DNA of 64,000 nt from Clostridia bacterium. GTDB taxonomy: Bacteria > Bacillota > Clostridia > CAKSNL01 > HGM11501. The stretch is from assembly GCA_017411325.1 (NCBI GenBank), contig JAFQQJ010000065.1, forward strand, positions 124,001 through 188,000. The letters are read 5' to 3'. The translations under genes were made by a program, and so were the position numbers. This document shows, piece by piece, positions 43,387 through 51,638 of the stretch (the first letter of the stretch is position 1; every line of letters starts with the position of its first letter). Under the pieces are notes generated by a model that was not told the DNA's origin, made no database searches, and saw only the letters and a program-made list of their open reading frames with translations.

Positions 43387-44241
43387 TCAATACTCGTCCG
43401 GCAATTCGTCTACTTCGTCACAGCGAAATACAGGGCCGTCCTTGCATACATATTTTGAACCGATGTTACATCTTCCGCATTTACCGATACCGCACTTCAT
43501 ACGAAGCTCCAAAGTGGTGTATACCTGCTCCTTGGAAAAGCCAAGCTCGCCCAATGCTTCAAGCACAAACTTTATCATTATGGGAGGGCCGCAGACCAAA
43601 GCGGTTTTATCGTTGGAGAAGCCGATTTCCTTAAGATAGGAAGGAACAAAACCGACGTGGCCGTTCCAGGATTCTTCCTCTCGGTCGATTGTAAGGTACA
43701 CGTTTGTGTCCTTCATTTTCTTCCATACGTTTTCGATTTCGGAAAGTCCCACAAGGTCGGCACTTGAACGCGAGCCGTATAAAATATCAACCTTACCGTA
43801 ATCGTCACGGTTATCAAAAACATAGTTTATGACAGAGCGAAGCGGTGCAAGACCGATACCTCCTGCGATAAAGAGAAGGTCCTTTCCTTTAAGCTTATCC
43901 TCCACGGGGAAATGGTTTCCGTAGGGACCTCTTATGGCAATTTCACTGCCGACTGTTAGGCTGTGAAGATAGTCGGTTAAAACGCCGCACTTTTTAATGC
44001 TGAATTCCTGATACTCCTTATTGGTGGGAGAGGATGTTATTGAAAACATACCCTCGCTTACACCGGGAGCGCAAAGCATTGCACATTGGCCCGGCATATG
44101 CTCAAACATTTTTCCGCCGCCGGGTGCATTTACACGGAAGGTTTTAACATCGGGAGTCTGCTCTGTTATTTCGGTGATAATACCAACCTTCGGGATAAGT
44201 ATATCTTCCCTGTATTTACTTTTACATGTACAGTCGCTCAT
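43387..44241 (-). CDS. flxA: FlxA-like FAD/NAD(P)H-binding oxidoreductase subunit
   Basis: 284 residues of the ferredoxin-NADP reductase superfamily, as in AsrB, HydG-type gamma subunits and FlxA. FAD-binding region HMPGQCAMLCAPG and RGPYGNHFP, NAD motif LFIAGGIGLAPLRSVINYV, CGPPIMIKFVLEAL, and a C-terminal 2Fe-2S motif MKCGIGKCGRCNIGS with a fourth cysteine in YVCKDGP. It should oxidise NADH and pass electrons to FlxB/C. GGAAGGTAAG precedes the ATG. Gene order with three further flx-like and three hdr genes identifies it as FlxA rather than sulfite reductase. Confidence 0.84.
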   Translation of the reverse strand: MSDCTCKSKYREDILIPKVGIITEITEQTPDVKTFRVNAPGGGKMFEHMPGQCAMLCAPGVSEGMFSITSSPTNKEYQEFSIKKCGVLTDYLHSLTVGSEIAIRGPYGNHFPVEDKLKGKDLLFIAGGIGLAPLRSVINYVFDNRDDYGKVDILYGSRSSADLVGLSEIENVWKKMKDTNVYLTIDREEESWNGHVGFVPSYLKEIGFSNDKTALVCGPPIMIKFVLEALGELGFSKEQVYTTLELRMKCGIGKCGRCNIGSKYVCKDGPVFRCDEVDELPDEY

Positions 44242-44242
44242 T

Positions 44243-45268
44243 TTACTTACCTTCCTTTCCGAAGGCCTTTATGACCTTTACTATATTAAGTGCTGAGGGG
44301 CATTTGTCAACGCATCTGCCGCAGCCCACGCAGGAATACTTTCCGTCGTTATTGGCAGGAAAATATACCAGCTTATGCATAAATCTCTGACGGAAGCGCT
44401 GCATCTGGCTTGTTCTGTTGTTTCCGTGTGCCATCATTGTGAAATCGGAATACATACAGGAGTCCCAGCAGCGGTAACGCATAACGCCATTTCCTGTTGT
44501 ATAATCCTTTATGTCATAGCACTGACAGGTGGGGCAGGAAAACGTGCAGGTTCCGCAGGCCAAACAGCCCTTATATAAATCCTCCCACAAGGGTGAATTG
44601 AACTTTTCGTCTGTTGCATCGCCGTTCCAGCCGGAAAGCGACAGATTGCTGTAGGGAAGCTTTTTAATTATTTCCTTTATTTTTGCCTTTTCGTATTCCG
44701 CTTCCTTATCTCCGCCGTCGATTAAAAATTCACCGATAAGTTCTAAAAACTTTTCACCCTTTTCGGTTTTAGCATCAAAGATTAATTCATCGCCAACCAT
44801 GTAATACACAGCATCGCCCAAAGGATTAGCTGCATCAATACCGAAAACTGAGCAGAAACAGCTCTCCTCAGGGAAAGAGCAGGCAGCTGTTACAATTACG
44901 CCGTGGTCACGTCTTGCGGCATAGAATGTGTCGATGGGTTCAGATAAAAACACTTTATCCAAAACCTCCAAGCCTGCAACGTCGCATCCTCTCATTCCGA
45001 AAACCACAAAATCGTGAGACTTAAGCTCTTCTGCAGTTATCTTCATTTTGCCTTCTTCTTTGGTGCAGGTGTATAAGGTTTCGCTCTGCGGGAAGAAAAT
45101 ATCCTTGGGTGATTTTACGGTTTTAAGTGTATCTAAATCCGCCTTTGTTCCTTCCTCATAGAGAGCGAAGTTTGTGCCTGCTCCGATTTTTACGGGTACG
45201 TAGAGTTCGTTTTTTCCGGAGATAAAGGAAAAAAGCTCATCAAGATTTTCTTTTTTAATCTTTTTCAT
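44243..45268 (-). CDS. flxB: FlxB-like 4Fe-4S dicluster protein
   Basis: 341 residues. The first 200 resemble the AsrA / sulfhydrogenase beta-subunit family (VVFGMRGCDVAGLEVLDKVF, AACSFPEESCFC). The C-terminal half has two 4Fe-4S motifs: CLACGTCTFSCPTCQCYD and CVGCGRCVDKCPSALNI. It would relay electrons between FlxA and the FlxC/FlxD-HdrA core. AAAGGAGATAAA precedes the ATG; it starts two bases after the flxC stop and stops one base ahead of flxA. Confidence 0.82.
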   Translation of the reverse strand: MKKIKKENLDELFSFISGKNELYVPVKIGAGTNFALYEEGTKADLDTLKTVKSPKDIFFPQSETLYTCTKEEGKMKITAEELKSHDFVVFGMRGCDVAGLEVLDKVFLSEPIDTFYAARRDHGVIVTAACSFPEESCFCSVFGIDAANPLGDAVYYMVGDELIFDAKTEKGEKFLELIGEFLIDGGDKEAEYEKAKIKEIIKKLPYSNLSLSGWNGDATDEKFNSPLWEDLYKGCLACGTCTFSCPTCQCYDIKDYTTGNGVMRYRCWDSCMYSDFTMMAHGNNRTSQMQRFRQRFMHKLVYFPANNDGKYSCVGCGRCVDKCPSALNIVKVIKAFGKEGK

Positions 45269-45270
45269 TT

Positions 45271-46236
45271 TTATCTCCTTTCGTCAGGCTCTAAATCATC
45301 AAAGGTAAAGCTTGTGAGGGGTGCTTCATCCTCTATGTTTTCACCTGCATTATACTTTCCAAAATATGTGTCAATATCTTTTATAAACTTCTTGTTGAAA
45401 AGATATAACGGAATACCCTCGGGGCAAACACGGCTGCACTCTCCGCAGTCTGTGCATCTTCCCGCAACGTGGAAGGCTCTTATGATGTGGAACATCTTTT
45501 CTTCAAAGGAATCGGAGTTTGCCTTCTGCTCTGAGTCAAACTTAGCAGAATCAAACACGCACTTTCTGCAGGAGCATGCGGGGCATACGTTTCTGCAGGC
45601 GTTACAGCGGATGCACTTTGAAAGCTCCGCCTTGAAGAAGGAAAATCTTTCTTCGGGTGTCATAGCTTCGATTTTTTCAACCTCGGAAAATCTTTCCTCG
45701 TCGGCGGTATCTATGCTATCCCCTATTAACTCGTCATAAATTCTGTGTTCTTTGCCCTTGCACATATGGCATCTTCCAAGAAGTGCTTCCTTGTAGGAAA
45801 CTTCATCTTCGCCGTAAAGGGTTTTAACCTTAAGCGTTTCGTTTTCCGAAAACTCTTCCGCACCCTCTATTTCAAGGATTCCCTTTATGCCCTTTGCCTT
45901 GATTTTTTCAATATCAAGCTTTCCTTTGCAACCAACGCCTATTATATAGGCAGCATCTCTCTTTACTCTGTTTTCCTTTAAGAGCTGGTTAAAGCTGTAG
46001 GTGTCGCAGGGCTTTAAGAATACAAGTGTTTTTCCTTCCAGCTTGGAAGCTTCAATCATAAATTTGCTTAAATTTGCACCTGAAAATCCGTCATAGATAA
46101 AGTCTTGAAGCTCTTCTGCACTGTTAAAGAAATAAGGCTCGTGGTTATATCCCATATCCCCTTTTTTCCAGCCGAGGACTCTTTTAACTTCACCGCTAAC
46201 AAGAAGCTCTTTTGCTCTTTCAATCAGTCTTTGCAT
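45271..46236 (-). CDS. flxC: FlxC-like 4Fe-4S protein
   Basis: 321 residues. N-terminal F420-hydrogenase/formate dehydrogenase beta-like region (KTLVFLKPCDTYSFNQLLKEN, IIGVGCKGKL), then cysteine-rich motifs RCHMCKGKE, CIRCNACRNVCPACSCRKC and CTDCGECSRVCPEGIP. The last two are 4Fe-4S ferredoxin sites. The GGAGGACTTAAG before the ATG at 46236 lies within the 3' end of flxD, with an overlap of 13 bases. FlxC proteins form the electron path with FlxB in FlxABCD-HdrABC complexes. Confidence 0.8.
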   Translation of the reverse strand: MQRLIERAKELLVSGEVKRVLGWKKGDMGYNHEPYFFNSAEELQDFIYDGFSGANLSKFMIEASKLEGKTLVFLKPCDTYSFNQLLKENRVKRDAAYIIGVGCKGKLDIEKIKAKGIKGILEIEGAEEFSENETLKVKTLYGEDEVSYKEALLGRCHMCKGKEHRIYDELIGDSIDTADEERFSEVEKIEAMTPEERFSFFKAELSKCIRCNACRNVCPACSCRKCVFDSAKFDSEQKANSDSFEEKMFHIIRAFHVAGRCTDCGECSRVCPEGIPLYLFNKKFIKDIDTYFGKYNAGENIEDEAPLTSFTFDDLEPDERR

Positions 46237-46664
46237 CTTAAGTCCTCCAATCTTACGTTTTTACCAAGGAATTTTATCTTGTCAACAAATTCTGTCATTG
46301 TCTGTGAAAATTTAACGCCCTCTGCCGCAGATACCCATTCAACTCTTGTTCTGCCACGCTCAACACCGATAAAGTCAAGCATTGAGAATAACAGCGTCAT
46401 ACGGCGTCTTGCGTAGTAGTTACCCGTTGAATAGTGGCAGTCGCCCGGGTGACATCCGCAGATTATAACTCCGTCCGCTCCCTTTTCAAATGCACGCAGA
46501 ATAAACATGGGATTTACACGGCAGGAGCAGGGCACTCTTATAATTTTAACATCGGCACTGTAGGAAAGACGGCTGCTTCCCGCAAGGTCAGCACCGGCAT
46601 AGGAACACCAGTTGCAGCAAAATGCCACAATCTTGGGCTTAAATTCTTCGTTTGTTAACGGCAT
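46224..46664 (-). CDS. flxD: FlxD / MvhD-like 2Fe-2S subunit
   Basis: About 146 residues, MvhD family. Conserved cysteines lie in AFCCNWCSYAGADLAG, RVPCSCRVNP and IICGCHPGDCHYSTGNYYARRR, the 2Fe-2S site and docking face toward HdrA. The ATG at 46664 follows GGAGGTGGATGCAAT. A longer reading frame to 46763 lies inside hdrA and is not used. It overlaps the hdrA stop by 10 bases. It should carry electrons from the NADH-oxidising Flx part to the bifurcating flavin on HdrA. Confidence 0.88.
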   Translation of the reverse strand: MPLTNEEFKPKIVAFCCNWCSYAGADLAGSSRLSYSADVKIIRVPCSCRVNPMFILRAFEKGADGVIICGCHPGDCHYSTGNYYARRRMTLLFSMLDFIGVERGRTRVEWVSAAEGVKFSQTMTEFVDKIKFLGKNVRLEDLRCKD

Positions 46665-48643
46665 ATTGCATCCACCTCCGCTATAATCTGTCTGTTGGAA
46701 AAGCCCTGAAGATCCATTGAACCTGAGGGGCAGGTTACTGTGCAGGCACCGCAGCCCTGACAAAGAGCGTTGTTTACAACCGCAACGCGTCTTTCTTCTT
46801 TGATTCCGTGGTCATTTACAAGCTTTACTTCATAGGAAATTGCACCGTAGGGGCAAACCTTTGCACAATTTCCGCATCCGTTACACATAAGCTCGTCAGC
46901 TTTTGCGGTGCAGGGATTGGTCATAAGCTTATCCTTTGCAAGCAAGCCTATCGCCTTTACTGCCGCTGCACCTGCCTGAGCAACTGTTTCGGGAATGTCC
47001 TTTGGTCCCTGACACACACCAGATAAGAACACACCTGCTGTGGGCGATTCCACAGGACGAAGCTTAGGATGTGCCTCCGTTAAGAAGTTATTTGTATCAA
47101 TACTTGCGGTAAGCATTGTTGCGATGCTTCTTACGGAAGGATCGGGCTCAATTGCCGCAGCTAAAACAACCATATCCGCTTTCTTTTTAATCTGCTCGTT
47201 TGAAAGCAGGTCAACGCCGTTAACAAGCAATGTTCCGTCGCTTTCGACACATACCTTACCAACCTGACCTTTTATATAGTTAACGCCGTATTCCTCCACC
47301 GCACGGCGGTAAAACTCGTCAAAGTTTTTACCGGGAGTTCTGACATCTATATAGAACACGGTTACGTTTACATCCGGGTATTTATCACGAATGAGCATAG
47401 CGTGCTTTGCAGTGTACATACAGCAAATTTTGGAGCAATAGCTCTTTCCCCGCTCGTCATTACATCTGCTTCCCACACACTGAATGAATACGATTTCCTT
47501 GGGTGCTTTGCCGTCGGAAAGGCGTTCCAAGTGTCCCTTTGTGGGGCCTGCCGCATTCATAATACGTTCAAGCTCCAAGCTTGTAACAACATCCTTGCTC
47601 TCACCGTAGGCATATTCGCCGTACTTATCAAGCTTTATCATATCAAAGCCCGTTGCAACAACTATTGCACCATACTTTTCAGTTATAATTTCGTCCTTCT
47701 GATTATAATCTATCGCCTTTGCCTGACAAACCTTTTCACAGATGCCGCACTTACCCGTCTTAAACTTTGTGCAATGCTCTGTATCAATTACGGGAACGTT
47801 GGGAATTGCCTGAGCAAAGGGAGTGTAAATAGCACTTCTTAAATTGAGTCCCTGATTAAACTCGCTCTTTGCCTTCTTGGAGGGGCATTTATCCTGACAG
47901 ACACCGCAGCCTGTGCACTTTGTCATATCAACATATCTTGCCTTCTTACGTATATCCACGGTAAAGTCGCCCACAAAGCCCGACACCTTTTCAATCTCGC
48001 TATATGTATAGATATTGATTTTCTCGTGGGCTGCTGCCTCCACCATTTTTGGGGTTAAAATACAAGCAGAGCAGTCAAGTGTGGGGAAAGTTTTGTCAAG
48101 CTGTGCCATCTTTCCGCCGATGGAGGGTGTTTTTTCAACAATATCAACCTCATAGCCTGCATCTGCAATGTCAAGTGCCGACTGAATTCCCGCAATACCT
48201 CCGCCTATTACCAAAGCTCTTTTGGTAACACGGCTTTCACCGGGCATCAGGGGCGTATTAAGGTTTACCTTTGCAACTGCGGCACGGGCCAAAACGATTG
48301 CCTTTTCAGTTGCCTGTGCCACATCCTTATGAATCCAGGAGCAATGCTCACGGATATTGGCAATTTCAACCATATAAGGATTAAGGCCTGCACGCTCCGC
48401 CGCCTTTCTGAAGGTTCCTTCGTGCATACGGGGTGAGCAGGAGCATACAACGATTCCCGAAAGCTCCTTTTCCTTTATGGCAGCGGCAATTAACGCCTGA
48501 CCTGCCTCGGAACACATATACGCATAGTCCTCAGCGTGAACAACACCTGGCTCTTCTTTTATTATTTCAACAACTTTTTTAACGTCAACCGTTGCGGCGA
48601 TATTGCTTCCGCAATGGCAGACAAAAACTCCGATTCTCTGCAT
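46655..48643 (-). CDS. hdrA: Heterodisulfide reductase subunit A-like, bifurcating flavoprotein
   Basis: About 662 residues. N-terminal VCHCGSNIAATVD, FAD-binding VIGGGIAGIQSALDIADAGYE, HdrA-specific LDCSACILTPKM, 4Fe-4S motif CTGCGVCQDKCPS, central IQCVGSRCNDERG and YCSKICC, and two C-terminal ferredoxin motifs CNGCGNCAKVCPYGAIS and CQGCGACTVTCPSG. HdrA carries the FAD at which electron bifurcation occurs in methanogen and Flx-linked complexes; the C-terminal ferredoxin domain is the site toward low-potential ferredoxin. AGAGGTGAC precedes the ATG at 48643. It overlaps flxD and follows hdrC closely. Confidence 0.9.
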   Translation of the reverse strand: MQRIGVFVCHCGSNIAATVDVKKVVEIIKEEPGVVHAEDYAYMCSEAGQALIAAAIKEKELSGIVVCSCSPRMHEGTFRKAAERAGLNPYMVEIANIREHCSWIHKDVAQATEKAIVLARAAVAKVNLNTPLMPGESRVTKRALVIGGGIAGIQSALDIADAGYEVDIVEKTPSIGGKMAQLDKTFPTLDCSACILTPKMVEAAAHEKINIYTYSEIEKVSGFVGDFTVDIRKKARYVDMTKCTGCGVCQDKCPSKKAKSEFNQGLNLRSAIYTPFAQAIPNVPVIDTEHCTKFKTGKCGICEKVCQAKAIDYNQKDEIITEKYGAIVVATGFDMIKLDKYGEYAYGESKDVVTSLELERIMNAAGPTKGHLERLSDGKAPKEIVFIQCVGSRCNDERGKSYCSKICCMYTAKHAMLIRDKYPDVNVTVFYIDVRTPGKNFDEFYRRAVEEYGVNYIKGQVGKVCVESDGTLLVNGVDLLSNEQIKKKADMVVLAAAIEPDPSVRSIATMLTASIDTNNFLTEAHPKLRPVESPTAGVFLSGVCQGPKDIPETVAQAGAAAVKAIGLLAKDKLMTNPCTAKADELMCNGCGNCAKVCPYGAISYEVKLVNDHGIKEERRVAVVNNALCQGCGACTVTCPSGSMDLQGFSNRQIIAEVDAICR

Positions 48644-48647
48644 TTTG

Positions 48648-49037
48648 TCACCTCTTAAATCTTCTGAAAGCACTCATCAAAAGCTGCTGTGGAGTGTCTT
48701 CATCAATAAGGTTTGGTATTTCCTCTGCTTTAAGCAAATCCTTGCCCTTTTCTCTTATTACAACCTGTCTTGCGGCATCAATAAGTCTTCCGGGCTCAAC
48801 GCCCCTCGGGCAACGCTCGATGCAGGCAAAGCAGGATAAGCAACGCTCCAGGGTTTTGCTCTCAGCCAGTGCTTCAATATTTCCCTTTTCAACGTAGGAC
48901 ACAAACATATGAGGCTTTATATCCATTTCGTCAAAGGCGGGGCATGTTGCGGAGCATTTTCCGCACTTCATGCATTTTGAAGGATTGGCACCGCTTATTT
49001 CCTTTATCTTTTCCTTTGCATATGTCTTATCCATCAT
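48648..49037 (-). CDS. hdrC: Heterodisulfide reductase subunit C-like
   Basis: 129 residues with two 4Fe-4S motifs: CMKCGKCSATCPAFDEMDI and CLSCFACIERCPRGVEPGR. HdrC links HdrA to the HdrB active site. Start codon at 49037 (or the adjacent ATG at 49034) overlaps the hdrB stop, with AAGGAGGG upstream. Typical HdrC proteins are slightly longer, around 180 residues in methanogens; bacterial ones of this size are usual. Confidence 0.87.
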   Translation of the reverse strand: MMDKTYAKEKIKEISGANPSKCMKCGKCSATCPAFDEMDIKPHMFVSYVEKGNIEALAESKTLERCLSCFACIERCPRGVEPGRLIDAARQVVIREKGKDLLKAEEIPNLIDEDTPQQLLMSAFRRFKR

Positions 49038-49819
49038 TCACCCTCCTTTACGCCGAGAGCTTCGGCAAGAAGCTCGGTAAAGTAAACTACGGGGATTTCC
49101 GATCCGTTTTTCTTTAAGTTATACATACATAAGGGGCAGGCCGTAATTAACATATCGGCTGAAAAGTCTTTTGCACTGTCTGATATTTTTTTGCACATCT
49201 TTTCACTTGTTTCGTTATCCTTAAGGCTTATGTAGCCGCCGCAGCACTCGTTACGGTAGGGATAAACTACCGCTTCTGCTCCGAGAGCTTTTATGAAATC
49301 CTCCATAATGGTGGGGTTTTCGGGGTCGTCAAAAGCCATAACCTTGCCGGGACGAAGAAGCAGACATCCGTAGTAAGCGCCGATTTTCTTTCCCGTAAGA
49401 GGATTTTTAACAGATTCTCTTAATTTGTCAAAGCCGACCTTATCACGGAGAACTTCAAGATAGTGAAGTACGTTGGTTTCACCTTTATAGGCTTCCTCAA
49501 GTCCCATATAGTTATTTGCCTTGTCTCTTATGGAAGAGTCTGTCTTAATGTCATTATTTACTCTTTTTATAACGTGGTGGCAGGCAGAGCAGACGGTAAC
49601 TAAATCCTCTCCCTTTTCCTTTGCGGCATTAAGTGCACGGACGGAGGATAACTTTGTTGCAATTTCGTCCTTACCTAAGGGGTATACTCCCCCACAGCAC
49701 TGCCAGTCTTCAATTTCCGTAAGGCTGAAGCCTAAAACCCCGGCACACTTTTTAGCATATACATCAAGCTCTTTAGCCTTGGTTTTAAGTGTACAGCCCG
49801 GATAGTAACTAAAGTTCAT
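49034..49819 (-). CDS. hdrB: Heterodisulfide reductase subunit B-like (two CCG domains)
   Basis: 261 residues. YYPGCTLKTKAKELD begins the protein. The two CCG cysteine motifs are WQCCGGVYPLG with TVCSACHHVIK, and ECCGGYISLKD with ACPLCMYNLKKN. These bind the paired non-cubane 4Fe-4S clusters that cleave heterodisulfide in HdrB. In bacteria the electron acceptor is often unknown; here a fumarate reductase is encoded in the same operon. GAGGAGGCAACGAG precedes the ATG; 12 bases follow the mdh stop. Confidence 0.9.
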   Translation of the reverse strand: MNFSYYPGCTLKTKAKELDVYAKKCAGVLGFSLTEIEDWQCCGGVYPLGKDEIATKLSSVRALNAAKEKGEDLVTVCSACHHVIKRVNNDIKTDSSIRDKANNYMGLEEAYKGETNVLHYLEVLRDKVGFDKLRESVKNPLTGKKIGAYYGCLLLRPGKVMAFDDPENPTIMEDFIKALGAEAVVYPYRNECCGGYISLKDNETSEKMCKKISDSAKDFSADMLITACPLCMYNLKKNGSEIPVVYFTELLAEALGVKEGE

Positions 49820-49831
49820 CTCGTTGCCTCC

Positions 49832-50779
49832 TCATATTTTGATATGACGCATTGTTTCGCGAAGCTTTTCTGCACTCGCGTGAAGCTTCTGAAGTTCTTC
49901 ATTTGTAAGCCTTACAGGCATTTTGCCCTTTACGCCGCCCGGGCCTATAATGCTTAATGTGCTTAAACAGATGTCCTCAAGACCGTATTCGCCGTGCATC
50001 ATTGATGAAACAGTATTTATGGAATCATATGCAGAAAGAAGCATTCTGCAAAGACGGCAGACGGAAACCGATACCGCATAGTAGGTTGCACCCTTGTACT
50101 TTATAATTTCACCGCCTGATTTGTGAACATATTCCTCCATGGAATCACGGTCAAGATAGCTTGAATATTTACCTGCTTCTGTCATTACCTCGATGTATTC
50201 ATCAAGCATGGCACCGGATATCTGTGTACAGCTCCAGGGAACAAAGGATGAATCGCCGTGCTCACCGAAAACATAGGCGTGGATGTTTTTCTGCGCTATG
50301 TTAAAGTGTTCGGAAAGGGCAAAACGAAGTCTCGCCGTATCAAGAAGTGTTCCCGAGCCTATTATCTGATTTTCGGGAAGTCCGGATATTTTCGTAAACA
50401 CATAGGTTATTATGTCAACGGGGTTACTTACGATAACATATAAGGCATTGGGTGCAACGCTTACGATGGAAGGCGTGATTGACTTTATAATGTCAACATT
50501 GGTCTGTGTAAGTTCAAGACGGGTCTGCCCGGGCTTTCTTGCAATACCCGATGTGATAATAACGATGTCAGAATCCCTGGCATCCTCATAGTCACCCGAA
50601 ATCACGGAAATGGGATCACGGAAGCAGGTTCCCTGGATAATATCCATAACCTCTCCCTCCGCCTTGTCCTTATTTACGTCAATTAAAACAATTTCACTTG
50701 CAAGATCCTCCATTGAAAGAGTGTAGGCAATTGTTGATCCTACGCTTCCTGCACCTATAATAGTAATTTTTCTGCTCAT
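49832..50779 (-). CDS. mdh: Malate dehydrogenase of the LDH/MDH family (arginine at the specificity site)
   Basis: About 315 residues. Rossmann motif ITIIGAGSVGSTIAYTL, acidic LIDVNKDKAEGE for NAD, substrate loop SGIARKPGQTRLEL, VSNPVDIITYV, and the His-Asp region FGEHGDSSFVPWS. In lactate dehydrogenases the loop position before KPG is Gln; here it is Arg (IARKPG), the residue that switches specificity to oxaloacetate/malate in classic exchange experiments. Part of the loop (QTRLEL) is lactate-dehydrogenase-like, so lactate activity is not excluded. The ATG at 50779 has AAGGACCGG upstream; an earlier in-frame ATG at 50878 lies in the predicted promoter. It heads the operon leading through hdr, flx, frd and fum genes. 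Confidence 0.8.
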   Translation of the reverse strand: MSRKITIIGAGSVGSTIAYTLSMEDLASEIVLIDVNKDKAEGEVMDIIQGTCFRDPISVISGDYEDARDSDIVIITSGIARKPGQTRLELTQTNVDIIKSITPSIVSVAPNALYVIVSNPVDIITYVFTKISGLPENQIIGSGTLLDTARLRFALSEHFNIAQKNIHAYVFGEHGDSSFVPWSCTQISGAMLDEYIEVMTEAGKYSSYLDRDSMEEYVHKSGGEIIKYKGATYYAVSVSVCRLCRMLLSAYDSINTVSSMMHGEYGLEDICLSTLSIIGPGGVKGKMPVRLTNEELQKLHASAEKLRETMRHIKI

Positions 50780-50849
50780 TTCATCCGGTCCTTTCCTGAA
50801 TGTTCTGATGGCAAAAATTTCCGTAAAATGCGGTTTTTCACCATCTATC

Positions 50850-50878
50850 ATTTTAGCACATTGAAGATTTTTTGTCAA
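50850..50878 (-). promoter_or_regulatory. Predicted sigma-A promoter of the mdh-hdr-flx-frd-fum operon
   Basis: Minus-strand TTGACA (50878-50873), 17-bp spacer ending TGC (extended -10), TAAAAT (50855-50850). The transcript would begin about 60 bases before the mdh ATG. Confidence 0.75.
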
Positions 50879-50984
50879 ACTTTTTGCTTCTATTTTAAGC
50901 TCTTTTTTCTATATTTCCCAAAGTTGCACAAAAAGATATAAAAATTGCTTGTTAAATTTATGACAATTATGTTTTTGCACAAAA

Positions 50985-51205
50985 AAACGAAGGCTTTCGC
51001 CTTCGTTTAAGTTTGCAATATCCCCCGCATGAACCGTCTTGTACGCTTATTCAAACCTGCTCTCGCAGGTGGGCAATCCTACATCTGCTCCTGGGCTTCC
51101 TACCCGCAGCAGGCTTGCACGCCACAGATAATTCAGGATTTCCCTTAAAAAATGTGTTGGTTTAAATAGGGGCGTACTCTCTCGAGAGCCGCAGGGATGG
51201 AATTT
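50985..51205 (-). ncRNA. ssrS: 6S RNA candidate with intrinsic terminator
   Basis: The gap 50880-51267 lacks a gene. On the minus strand it reads ATCCCTGCGG near the 5' end, TTTAAACCAACACA, AAGGGAAATCCTG, GGAAGCCC, AGGATTGCCCACCTGC, GCAGGTTTGAA, GACGGTTCATGCGGGGGATAT, then a perfect 10-bp terminator hairpin (51008-50999 with 50994-50985) and T7. The long closing stem, interrupted central region and size of about 200 nt agree with clostridial 6S RNA as I recall it. 6S RNA binds the housekeeping RNA polymerase by mimicking an open promoter. The 5' end is approximate. Alternative: another structured RNA of unknown class. Confidence 0.65.
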
Positions 51206-51267
51206 GAAGTAACAGGGAATAGTGAATAAGTAATAAGTAAATTAAGTATATGCTTAATTTATACTAA

Positions 51268-51570
51268 TTATTCAAAATCAAATTCGTCTGCGTTGTTTTC
51301 CCTGAATATATCGTATACCTTGTTTAATACGTCGTTATCCTCAACGCCTGCAAAAAGCCAGGATTCTTCGTCATCAGACTCATCGTCGGGAATCATTTCC
51401 ATAATTAAAACAGTACCGTCGGTATCGTCAACGGGAATAACAACCGCATACTGCTTGCCCTCGTATTCAACGCTGTCAAGCCACTCGCAGGGAATTTCCT
51501 TATTTTCCTCTTCGTCGAATAAAACGATTATGTTTTCTTCGGGAATTTCGTTCTTTTCAATATCTGCCAT
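51268..51570 (-). CDS. DUF1292 family protein
   Basis: 100 residues, highly acidic, with the DUF1292 pattern IIVLFDEEENKEIPCEWLD, YEGKQYAVVIPVDD and DDESWLFAGVEDNDVLNKVYDIF-like end (positions about 70-92). Small conserved Firmicutes protein of unknown role, often near yrrK/ruvX and alaS genes, which are not here. AAAAGGAG precedes the ATG. It lies alone upstream of the 6S RNA candidate. Confidence 0.85.
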   Translation of the reverse strand: MADIEKNEIPEENIIVLFDEEENKEIPCEWLDSVEYEGKQYAVVIPVDDTDGTVLIMEMIPDDESDDEESWLFAGVEDNDVLNKVYDIFRENNADEFDFE

Positions 51571-51638
51571 ATCAATTCTCCTTTTCCTTTAGTAATATAA
51601 TTTTATACTAAAGTTTCCTTTATGTCAATAGGCTTAAT

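Noticed and set aside
44243..46236. Dissimilatory or assimilatory sulfite reductase (AsrA/AsrB) or sulfhydrogenase
   Set aside because: No siroheme AsrC or hydrogenase catalytic subunit is present; with MvhD-like and HdrABC genes in order, FlxABC fits better.
49832..50878. 348-residue version of the malate dehydrogenase
   Set aside because: The added N-terminus covers the predicted -35/-10 promoter and lacks family similarity; the ATG at 50779 has the binding site and the Rossmann start.
51206..51267. Promoter for the 6S RNA candidate
   Set aside because: The region is AT-rich with several possible -10 sequences but no convincing -35/-10 pair at a fixed distance from the RNA start.
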